Below, one piece after another: positions 12,563 through 18,163 of a DNA stretch of 18,163 nucleotides. The notes under the pieces were generated by a model. That model had not been told where the DNA came from. It saw only the letters and a list, made by a program, of their open reading frames with translations, and made no database searches. A program made the position numbers and the translations under genes. Positions within the stretch are counted from its first letter, which is position 1. Each line of letters starts with the position of its first letter. The stretch is from assembly GCA_964354255.1 (NCBI GenBank), contig CAYGYX010000043.1, forward strand, positions 1 through 18,163, in the 5' to 3' direction. Source of the DNA: VGBK01 sp964354255. Its GTDB lineage: Bacteria > Actinomycetota > Acidimicrobiia > Spongiisociales > UBA11373.

Positions 12563-12793
12563 ATGGCCCGTGTCAACGTCTACCTGCCCGACGATCTCGC
12601 CGACGAGGTACGCCTCTCCGGCCTGAACGTCTCCGGCATCGCCCAGCAGGCGCTGCAGGCTGCCCTCGCCTCCCGCCGCGTCGACGCCTGGCTCAAGGCC
12701 GCCGGCCGTTTCGGTCCCTCCGACATCGGCCACGATGAGGCCATGACCGCCCTGCAGGAGGCCCGCGCCGAAATGTGGGGCGACGATGCCTGA
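12563..12793 (+). CDS. Ribbon-helix-helix antitoxin (VapB/CcdA-like)
   Basis: This 76-residue protein has the N-terminal strand and first helix of a ribbon-helix-helix DNA-binding domain: ARVNVYLPDDLADEVR, then LNVSGIAQQALQAAL (residues 2-36). An acidic C-terminal tail with the toxin-binding segment follows. It should bind and neutralise the PIN toxin encoded next and repress its own promoter. It overlaps the toxin gene by 8 bp. The upstream ATG 12539 would precede the -10 box, so it was rejected. Confidence 0.85.
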   Translation: MARVNVYLPDDLADEVRLSGLNVSGIAQQALQAALASRRVDAWLKAAGRFGPSDIGHDEAMTALQEARAEMWGDDA

Positions 12794-13184
12794 GAGGCTG
12801 GTAGTCGATGCCTCCGCCCTGGTGGAGCTCGCCGCCGGAGGCGACCGCGCCCCCGACGTGGCCGGCCGGCTGCGCGGCGCCGACCTCCATGGGCCGGCCC
12901 ACCTGGACACCGAGGTTCTCTCCGCACTGGGACGGCTGCACCGGGCCGGGCGTTTGTCGGCCCGCCAGGTGGCGACCCGGCTGGACTGGCTCGCCGCCGC
13001 CCCCATCGAGCGTCACCCCTTGGCCCCCCTGCTCACCGGGGCCTGGCGGCGGCGCACCCGCCTGCGGCTCGCCGACGCCCTCTACGCCGAACTCGCCGCG
13101 CTCCTCGGCGCCACCCTGGTCACCACCGACGGCCACCTGGCGGCGGCACTACCCGGTGCCGAGCTGGTAGGCGAGCAACCCTGA
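12786..13184 (+). CDS. PIN-domain toxin (VapC-type ribonuclease)
   Basis: This 132-residue PIN domain belongs to a family whose members mostly cleave tRNA or rRNA with Mg2+ or Mn2+. The four acidic residues are visible: Asp8 in VVDASALVEL, Glu43 in HLDTEVLSAL, Asp97 in LRLADALYAEL and Asp115 in LVTTDGHLAAAL. Size and order (antitoxin first, genes overlapping) match vapBC. The gene starts at ATG 12786 within the end of the antitoxin gene, so translation is coupled. It looks intact, and GC is as in the neighbours, unlike higBA. Confidence 0.9.
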   Translation: MPERLVVDASALVELAAGGDRAPDVAGRLRGADLHGPAHLDTEVLSALGRLHRAGRLSARQVATRLDWLAAAPIERHPLAPLLTGAWRRRTRLRLADALYAELAALLGATLVTTDGHLAAALPGAELVGEQP

Positions 13185-13234
13185 CGAGAACCCGCCCCGG
13201 CCGGTCGCGCTCAGCCCCGGCCGGGCCGGGCCGA

Positions 13235-13240
13235 TAACCT
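13235..13240 (+). promoter_or_regulatory. -10 box TAACCT of a leaderless formiminotransferase-cyclodeaminase mRNA
   Basis: TAACCT is followed by exactly 6 nt (GGCGAC) and the ATG at 13247. The same geometry is found before four other plus-strand genes in the window. Confidence 0.6.
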
Positions 13241-13246
13241 GGCGAC

Positions 13247-14938
13247 ATGGCTGAAGGCCCGCTGCTCGAGTGCGTCCCCAACTTCTCGGAGGGCCGCGAT
13301 CCGGCGGTCATCCGCCGGATCACCGAGGCCGTCGAGTCGGTGGAGGGGGTGACCCTGCTCGACGTCGATCCCGGGCGGGCCACCAACCGGACGGTGGTCA
13401 CCTTCGTAGGGCCGCCGGAGGCGACGGTCGAGGCCGCCGTGCGGGCCGGCCGGGCCGCCGCCGAGGCCATCGACATGCGCCACCATCACGGTGAACACCC
13501 CCGCTTCGGGGCCATGGACGTCTGCCCGCTGGTGCCGGTCAGGGGCATCGGCATGCCCGAGACGGTGGCGCACGCCCGCGTTCTCGCCCGCCGCCTGGCC
13601 GAGGAGGTGGGCCTCACCGTCTACTGCTACGGCCACGCCGCCCTCCACCCCGACCGCCGCGACCTGGCGGCGGTGCGGGCCGGGGAGTACGAGGGCCTGG
13701 CCGCTCGGCTCGCCGACCCCGCCTGGGCCCCCGACTTCGGCCCGGCGGCCTTCAACCCGCGCTCGGGGGCCACGGCGGTGGGGGCCCGCGACTTCCTGGT
13801 GGCCTACAACGTCAACCTCAACACCACCTCCACCCGCCGGGCCAACGCCGTGGCCTTCGACGTGCGCGAGCGGGGCCGCCTGCTACGCCGGGACGACCCC
13901 CTCACCGGCGAGGTGGTGCGCGATAGCGAGGGCAACCCCATGTGGGAGCCGGGGACCCTGCCGGCGGTGAAGGCCATCGGGTGGTTCATCGAGGAGTACG
14001 GCATCGCCCAGGTCTCCCTGAACCTCACCGACATCTCGGTGACTCCCATCCACCTCGCCTTCGAGGAGGCTTGCGAAAAGGCCGCCGCCCGCGGCATCCG
14101 GGTCACCGGGTCGGAGATCGTCGGCCTGGTGCCGCTGCGGGCCCTGCTCGACGCCGGCCGCTACTACCTGGCCCGCCAGCGGCGCTCCCAGGGCATCCCC
14201 GACGAGGAGATCGTGCGGATCGCGGTGCGCTCGCTGGGCCTCGACGACGTCAAGCCATTCGACCCCCACCGGAAGATCATCGAATGGCGCCTGCGCGACG
14301 ACTCCCGCCCGGGCCTCCTTAGTAGCTCCGTCACCACCTTCGTCCACCAGACCGCCTCCGAGTCCCCTGCCCCGGGGGGCGGGTCGGCCGCCGCCCTGGC
14401 CGGGGCGCTGGGGGCGGCCCTGGGCACCATGGTGGCCAACCTGTCGGCCCACAAGCGGGGCTGGGACCATCGCTGGGAGGAGTTCTCCGACTGGGCGGTG
14501 CGGGGCAAGGAATGCCACGAGGCCCTACTGGCCATGGTGGACGACGACACCCGGGCGTTCGACGCCCTGCTCGCCGCCTTCCGGTTGCCTCAGGGGCAGG
14601 CGGACAGGGCCGAGGCGATCCAGGGGGCCACCCGGCGCGCCATCGAGGTGCCGCTGGCCGTCATGGAGAAGTCGCTGGAGGCGATGGCGGTGATCGAGGC
14701 CATGGCCCGTCACGGCCTGCCGTCTTCAGCCTCCGACGCCGGGGTGGGGGCGCTCCTGGCCGCGGCGGCGGTGCGGGGTGCCCATCTGAACGTGCGCATC
14801 AACGCCGCCACCCTGACCGACGCAGCCGCCCGCCGCGGCTACTTGGAGGCGGCGGCCGCTCTGGAGGAGCAGGCCGGGGCACGGGAGGCGGCAATCCTGG
14901 CCGCCATCGAGGAACGGCTCGGCGGCGGGGAAGGGTGA
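13247..14938 (+). CDS. ftcD: Bifunctional glutamate formimidoyltransferase / formimidoyltetrahydrofolate cyclodeaminase
   Basis: This 563-residue fusion moves the formimino group of formiminoglutamate (from histidine breakdown) to tetrahydrofolate and then cyclises it to methenyl-THF with release of ammonia. Residues 1-~335 are the transferase: LLECVPNFSEGRD at the start, GEHPRFGAMDVCPLVP around the likely catalytic His84, NVNLNTTSTRRAN, and VKAIGW. Residues ~362-558 are the cyclodeaminase: SPAPGGGSAAALAGALG, MVANLS, and SSASDAGVGALLAA with the conserved Asp497. The length is that of the vertebrate-type fused enzyme. No other hut gene is in the window, and the gene has its own -10 box 6 nt before ATG 13247. 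Confidence 0.94.
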   Translation: MAEGPLLECVPNFSEGRDPAVIRRITEAVESVEGVTLLDVDPGRATNRTVVTFVGPPEATVEAAVRAGRAAAEAIDMRHHHGEHPRFGAMDVCPLVPVRGIGMPETVAHARVLARRLAEEVGLTVYCYGHAALHPDRRDLAAVRAGEYEGLAARLADPAWAPDFGPAAFNPRSGATAVGARDFLVAYNVNLNTTSTRRANAVAFDVRERGRLLRRDDPLTGEVVRDSEGNPMWEPGTLPAVKAIGWFIEEYGIAQVSLNLTDISVTPIHLAFEEACEKAAARGIRVTGSEIVGLVPLRALLDAGRYYLARQRRSQGIPDEEIVRIAVRSLGLDDVKPFDPHRKIIEWRLRDDSRPGLLSSSVTTFVHQTASESPAPGGGSAAALAGALGAALGTMVANLSAHKRGWDHRWEEFSDWAVRGKECHEALLAMVDDDTRAFDALLAAFRLPQGQADRAEAIQGATRRAIEVPLAVMEKSLEAMAVIEAMARHGLPSSASDAGVGALLAAAAVRGAHLNVRINAATLTDAAARRGYLEAAAALEEQAGAREAAILAAIEERLGGGEG

Positions 14939-14980
14939 GGCCGGGCGGCCGGCAGTCATTCCCTTCCCCTCTTCAGGCGG

Positions 14981-15012
14981 ATCTGATAATCTGATTGCAT
15001 GCATGATATCAG
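14981..15012 (+). promoter_or_regulatory. Promoter-operator of the phd/vapC pair
   Basis: The direct repeat ATCTGAT-A-ATCTGAT (14981-14995) overlaps the -10 box TAATCT (14987-14992), which lies exactly 6 nt before the ATG at 14999. CTGATA (14983-14988) is inverted as TATCAG (15007-15012), and TGCATGCA covers the start codon. An antitoxin bound here would block both transcription and the leaderless start. The sequence is AT-rich for this genome. Confidence 0.55.
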
Positions 15013-15241
15013 CGCCACCGAAGCGGCGCGCCACTTCTCGGATCTCCTCGACGCCGTCGAGCATCGTGGTGAGGGCTTTGCCATCGTCCGTCGCGGCAAG
15101 GCCGTTGCCCATCTGTCGCCGGTGGGAGAGAGCCGAGGGAAGCGGGTGAAGGCGCTGCTCGCCGAGCTGGCGCCCGACCGCGCCTGGGGCAGCGACCTGG
15201 CCGACCTGCGGGCAGCCCTGATCCTGGAGGAACGGCCCTGA
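14999..15241 (+). CDS. Phd/YefM-family antitoxin
   Basis: This 80-residue antitoxin has a Phd/YefM N-terminus (ISATEAARHFSDLLDAV, then GFAIVRRGKAVAHLSP) that forms the DNA-binding dimer. A C-terminal tail (ALLAELAPDRAWGSDLADLR) should wrap the toxin. It precedes a PIN toxin and overlaps it by 4 bp, so the two are co-translated. ATG 14999 gives the usual Phd start and agrees with the TANNNT box 6 nt upstream. Confidence 0.88.
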   Translation: MHDISATEAARHFSDLLDAVEHRGEGFAIVRRGKAVAHLSPVGESRGKRVKALLAELAPDRAWGSDLADLRAALILEERP

Positions 15242-15636
15242 GCCTGCTCCTCCTCGACACCACCTTCCTGATCGACGCCGAGCGGGCGGGGGGCGTCGCC
15301 GACGACCTCATCGAGGATGACGACGACGTCGCCGTGGCCGCCGTGACCATCGCCGAGCTCATGGCAGGGGTTCACCTGGCCCAGGGGGCCCGCCGGGCGG
15401 CACGGCGGCGCTTCGTCTCGCGCATCCTCGACGAGATCCCGGTCATCCCCTACGACCTGGTCGTGGCCGCCGCCCACGGCGAACTGCTGGGCACCGCGCG
15501 CCGCTCTGGCCGCCCCCGGAGCGCCCACGACCTGATCATCGCCGCCACCGCCCGGGCCACCCACCGCACGGTGATCACTGCCGACCTGAACGCCTTCGCC
15601 GGCCTGCCGGGCGTCGCCTGCCGTTCCCACCGTTGA
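15238..15636 (+). CDS. PIN-domain toxin (VapC-type) with probable CTG start
   Basis: This 132-residue PIN toxin has all four acidic positions: Asp7 in LLLLDTTFLID, Glu40 in TIAELMAG, Asp98 in SAHDLIIAATA and Asp116 in ITADLNAFAGLPGV. No ATG, GTG or TTG is available in this frame near the conserved N-terminus. The first in-frame GTG and ATG codons (ATG 15334) lie past the first catalytic Asp and would give a dead protein. CTG 15238 overlaps the antitoxin stop as CTGA and has GGAGG exactly 7 nt upstream, so it is the likely start. Gene-finders would call this gene short or miss it. It is convergent with the DUF6629 gene. Confidence 0.85.
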   Translation: MSLLLLDTTFLIDAERAGGVADDLIEDDDDVAVAAVTIAELMAGVHLAQGARRAARRRFVSRILDEIPVIPYDLVVAAAHGELLGTARRSGRPRSAHDLIIAATARATHRTVITADLNAFAGLPGVACRSHR

Positions 15637-15640
15637 GGTC

Positions 15641-15652
15641 CCGCGAGCGCGG
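15641..15652. terminator. Hairpin between convergent toxin and DUF6629 genes
   Basis: CCGC-GAGC-GCGG lies in the 29-bp gap between the two stops and could serve both strands. It has no T-run on either side. Confidence 0.35.
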
Positions 15653-15665
15653 ATCGGCGCCGGCG

Positions 15666-16331
15666 TCAGCCGGGGGCGGCGGCCGCCGTCCAGTTCTCCT
15701 GGCGCTGCGCGACTCGCGCCTCCCGGGCGATGGCCACGCTGGTGGCGGCGGCCCACACACACCACAGGGAGATGACCCCACCGGCCAGCAGCCAGCCCAG
15801 GACGCCCACCGCGGCCAGGTTGGCCACCCCGAAGACCACGAAGCGGCGGTTGCCCGATAGCAGCATGGGCCCGCAGGTGGCGGCCACGTAGAACGGCAGC
15901 ACGTAGCCGCCGTAGGGGGCGCCGGCGTCGTAGGCGATGTAGCGGCAGGCCACTTCTCCTCCTGCCTCCCCGTTCAGCAGGCCGGGCAACAGAGCGGCGG
16001 CCACCGCCGCCCCCAGCAGCACGAAGGGCAGCAGGCGCCGGCGGCGGGCCGGGTCCACTTCCACCGAGCGCACCGCCCACGGCACCAGGGGTGGGACGAC
16101 CAAAAAGGCAAAGGCCAGGTAGAGCCAGGTTGCCATCTCCCCCACCCGGACGGGCACCCGCCCTTCGAACCCCCACCAGGCGACGGCCTCCACCAACTGG
16201 TGCACGCCGAAGAGCAAAGGAAGTAGGGCCAGCGGCAGGTACCGGCGGTGCTTGGTGTGGCGCAGGGCGTCCATGCCCACGCCGCTCACCACGAGCCCCG
16301 TCAACAGATCAGCTTCCGGCGAGAAGCACAC
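15666..16331 (-). CDS. DUF6629-like membrane protein
   Basis: This 221-residue protein has about six or seven membrane segments (about 8-20, 31-53, 67-88, 100-119, 140-158, 163-184 and 186-203). It starts MCFSPEADLLTGLVVSGVG and has LPLLFGVHQLVEAVAWW, features I associate with the DUF6629 family, which has no known function. The conserved His44, Gln45 and Glu48 inside a membrane helix suggest a buried polar site. GTG 16331 is preferred because GGAGG lies 6 nt upstream and the family begins MCFS; the open frame to TTG 16346 covers the ribosome site. TAGCCT at 16362-16367 is a likely -10 box. Confidence 0.75.
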   Translation of the reverse strand: MCFSPEADLLTGLVVSGVGMDALRHTKHRRYLPLALLPLLFGVHQLVEAVAWWGFEGRVPVRVGEMATWLYLAFAFLVVPPLVPWAVRSVEVDPARRRRLLPFVLLGAAVAAALLPGLLNGEAGGEVACRYIAYDAGAPYGGYVLPFYVAATCGPMLLSGNRRFVVFGVANLAAVGVLGWLLAGGVISLWCVWAAATSVAIAREARVAQRQENWTAAAAPG

Positions 16332-16361
16332 GGCCCCTCCGGCCAACCCCTGCCACCGGGA

Positions 16362-16367
16362 AGGCTA
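16362..16367 (-). promoter_or_regulatory. Candidate -10 box (TAGCCT) of the DUF6629-like gene
   Basis: TAGCCT on the minus strand would set a start site near 16355 and a leader of about 24 nt with GGAGG. No -35 element is seen. The gap 16332-16431 otherwise holds only GC-rich inverted repeats. Confidence 0.4.
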
Positions 16368-16431
16368 CCGCAGCCGGCCGGCCCGGGCTGGCACACCGGC
16401 CGAGGCATCGCGGCGACCGCCCATCGGGTAG

Positions 16432-18060
16432 TCACCCGGTCACTTCGCCGAGGGTGACCTCGAAGAGGTATGGGTTCCGGCCCGATTCGCCGTCCACCAG
16501 GGCGTCACTCCAGCCGTCCCAGCGGTGCACGATCTCCTGTGTCCCGGCTCCCAACCCGACCTCGGTCCAACCCAGTCCTCCCCGCTCGATCCGTAACTGC
16601 AACGCCTCACCGCTTGCCACCAATCCCATCTCGATGACCAACTCCACCGCTCTACCTGCCTCGGCGTCGGCCAGGGTCTGGAACAGGGCCAGGCGCTCCC
16701 CGCCCTCCCCCTCGAACCGGTACCAGCCGGCTTCGCTGAGCGACAACACCTCAGGCTGGATCCACTCGCTGCCCGACAGCAGCGTCAGGGTCGTCCAGTC
16801 GCTGGAGGTGGTAATCCGCACCCGGATTCTCGGCGCGGCCATCGCCTCCCACTCGATGGCGAGGTATGCGGCCACCTGCTCGGTGGTGATATCCAGGTAG
16901 CCCTCCTGGCCAAGGCTGCGGTAGTCATCGTATGGGGCGCCGTCGCGGCGCAGCGCCCCGCCGGCCGCCGGCTCGATCTGGGTGCCCTCGTGCCACTCGT
17001 TGAAGGAGGTGATCGTCACCATCTTCGGCTCGATGCCGGTGCCGAGGGCGGCCGCCCACTGGCTGCGGTAGGTGTCCCCATCCCGGCGGGCGGTGTAGGT
17101 GGAGGTGTCGTAGCCGACCCGGGTCGCCGAGAACCCGGGGAGCACGCTCGGGATGTACCACCCACCCGGCGGGAGGGTCCGAGCCCAGGAGAAGTCGGGG
17201 TTCTCCTCCAGTGTGGCGTACTGGTACAGCCCGTCGAAGTGCCCGCTGTCGATCCAGGCGCCGTTGGGGTTGTCGGCGATCATCAGGCCACCGTTCGGCA
17301 AGCCGTGGACGGCATCGACGGCCTCCCGCCAGTACTCCCCCGTCACGAAGGGCGCGCCTTCATGGGGCTGTTCGGCACTCCACAGGAGGAAGAGGCCCTT
17401 GGGCCGGTCGTCGGTGCTCCAGCGGCTCCGCTCGGTGGAGCGGAAGAAGGCGGGGTGGTCGCCGTATCGCCGGTACAGGTACGCGACGTCGGCCAACACA
17501 GTCGCCGCGCTCCGGCCGCCGTAGGGCTCGATGTGGAACGCCACCCGGATGCCGTACCGCTCGGCGGTGTCGAGCACCAGCGGCACCGCCTGATCCTCAT
17601 AGGTGCCCTGACCCCACCACGACGTGGCGATCACCCCGACCCCCGCTTGCCGCAGCCAGGCCATGTGCTGGGCCACCACCGCCGGGTCGATCCCGCTGTA
17701 GGCGCCCAGCACCGGGTAGTAGTCGCTCCCGATGTCCATCGGCGGGGCGTTCCCAGCCTGTTGCCAGTGCACCCAGGTGCCCCCGAACTCGGGAGTGCCG
17801 TACCACGGGTAGTAGAAGGCGACCACCCGCGGCGAGGGATCGGGCCCGACGACGGGGGGCAAGGAGGTGGTCGTGGTCGTGAGCACGGCAGGGGTCGTGC
17901 CCGATGTCGTCGTCGACGCTGCGGGCAAGGTCGTGGTGCTCCCGGCCGAGGTAGTCGCCGAAATCCCTGTGACTGCAGTCGAGTCGCCGGCGCAAGCCGA
18001 GACACTCAGGATGACGGCACCGGCGAGCATCGCCAACGGGCCGAGGCTTGCCGGTCTCAT
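16432..18060 (-). CDS. GH99-like glycoside hydrolase lipoprotein
   Basis: This 542-residue exported protein has a signal peptide with lipobox VSAC (Cys23), a Ser/Thr-rich linker (about 27-68) and a GH99-type catalytic domain (about 78-408). The start of the domain is VVAFYYPWYG with WVHW; further motifs are ATSWWGQG, FHIEPYGGR (Glu178) and TSFNEWHEGTQIEP. The Glu pair 355/358 has the spacing of the catalytic acids of GH99 endo-alpha-1,2-mannosidases and mannanases. Residues ~410-540 form a beta-rich domain of unknown role. The protein probably acts on mannose-containing glycans outside the cell. ATG 18060 follows GGGAGG at 4 nt; the adjacent ATG 18063 is an alternative. Precise substrate is unknown. 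Confidence 0.87.
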   Translation of the reverse strand: MRPASLGPLAMLAGAVILSVSACAGDSTAVTGISATTSAGSTTTLPAASTTTSGTTPAVLTTTTTSLPPVVGPDPSPRVVAFYYPWYGTPEFGGTWVHWQQAGNAPPMDIGSDYYPVLGAYSGIDPAVVAQHMAWLRQAGVGVIATSWWGQGTYEDQAVPLVLDTAERYGIRVAFHIEPYGGRSAATVLADVAYLYRRYGDHPAFFRSTERSRWSTDDRPKGLFLLWSAEQPHEGAPFVTGEYWREAVDAVHGLPNGGLMIADNPNGAWIDSGHFDGLYQYATLEENPDFSWARTLPPGGWYIPSVLPGFSATRVGYDTSTYTARRDGDTYRSQWAAALGTGIEPKMVTITSFNEWHEGTQIEPAAGGALRRDGAPYDDYRSLGQEGYLDITTEQVAAYLAIEWEAMAAPRIRVRITTSSDWTTLTLLSGSEWIQPEVLSLSEAGWYRFEGEGGERLALFQTLADAEAGRAVELVIEMGLVASGEALQLRIERGGLGWTEVGLGAGTQEIVHRWDGWSDALVDGESGRNPYLFEVTLGEVTG

Positions 18061-18084
18061 CATGCCTCCCGGATCGATCATGAA

Positions 18085-18090
18085 AGGGTA
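18085..18090 (-). promoter_or_regulatory. Candidate -10 box (TACCCT) of the GH99-like gene
   Basis: TACCCT on the minus strand would put the mRNA start near 18078, upstream of GGGAGG and of ATG 18060. This argues against the longer in-frame starts at 18081 and 18138. No -35 match was seen. Confidence 0.4.
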
Positions 18091-18163
18091 GACCTCAGCC
18101 TGCATCCGCACTGCCCGGCAAACCGCGCGACCCGCCATGCCGATCGGCGGAGCCGGCCCGGGG

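Overview
The window is very GC-rich with tightly packed genes. It carries an actinobacterial-type Tad locus in the order known from Mycobacterium tuberculosis Rv3660c to Rv3654c, lipoproteins with Thr/Ala-rich linkers, a DUF6629-type membrane protein, and TANNNT boxes placed right before start codons. Together these point to an actinomycete-phylum bacterium, perhaps an uncultured Acidimicrobiia relative. The lineage is inferred from gene content only. No rRNA, tRNA, CRISPR array or transposase was seen.

Layout. 1-1433 (-): a lipoprotein with a septum-formation-like domain and a TolB-type propeller, cut by the window edge. 1535-3571 (-): a two-gene unit of an SCP2-type thiolase homologue and its zinc-ribbon/OB-fold partner. 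The thiolase lacks the catalytic cysteines. 3643-7517 (-): a seven-gene Tad pilus operon (TadZ/Ssd-like, TadA, TadB, TadC, Flp-like pilin, TadE, second TadE-like) behind a good promoter. 7518-7842: non-coding, rich in palindromic repeats. 7843-9267 (-): a HigB toxin and a HigA antitoxin fused to a zinc peptidase, in DNA of visibly lower GC. 9268-9637: non-coding, with hairpins and another repeat copy. 9638-11038 (+): msrA, a hairpin, a third repeat copy, and a macro-domain gene. 11054-11839 (-): glycerophosphodiester phosphodiesterase. 11909-15636 (+): GNAT acetyltransferase, a VapBC pair, bifunctional formiminotransferase-cyclodeaminase, and a Phd/VapC pair. 15666-18060 (-): DUF6629 membrane protein and a GH99-like lipoprotein.

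How it works together. The Tad genes form one translationally coupled operon for a surface pilus or secretion apparatus. The thiolase and OB-fold genes very likely make one heteromeric enzyme, and the missing cysteines suggest aldolase-like rather than thiolase chemistry. Three toxin-antitoxin pairs lie within 8 kb. The remaining genes are mostly single-gene units for repair or catabolism. Five plus-strand genes start exactly 6 nt after a TANNNT box, which suggests leaderless mRNAs.

The points most worth following are the cysteine-less thiolase/OB-fold pair, the uniform TANNNT-N6-ATG arrangement, the peptidase-fused higBA pair with its flanking repeats, and a VapC-type toxin that seems to start at CTG.
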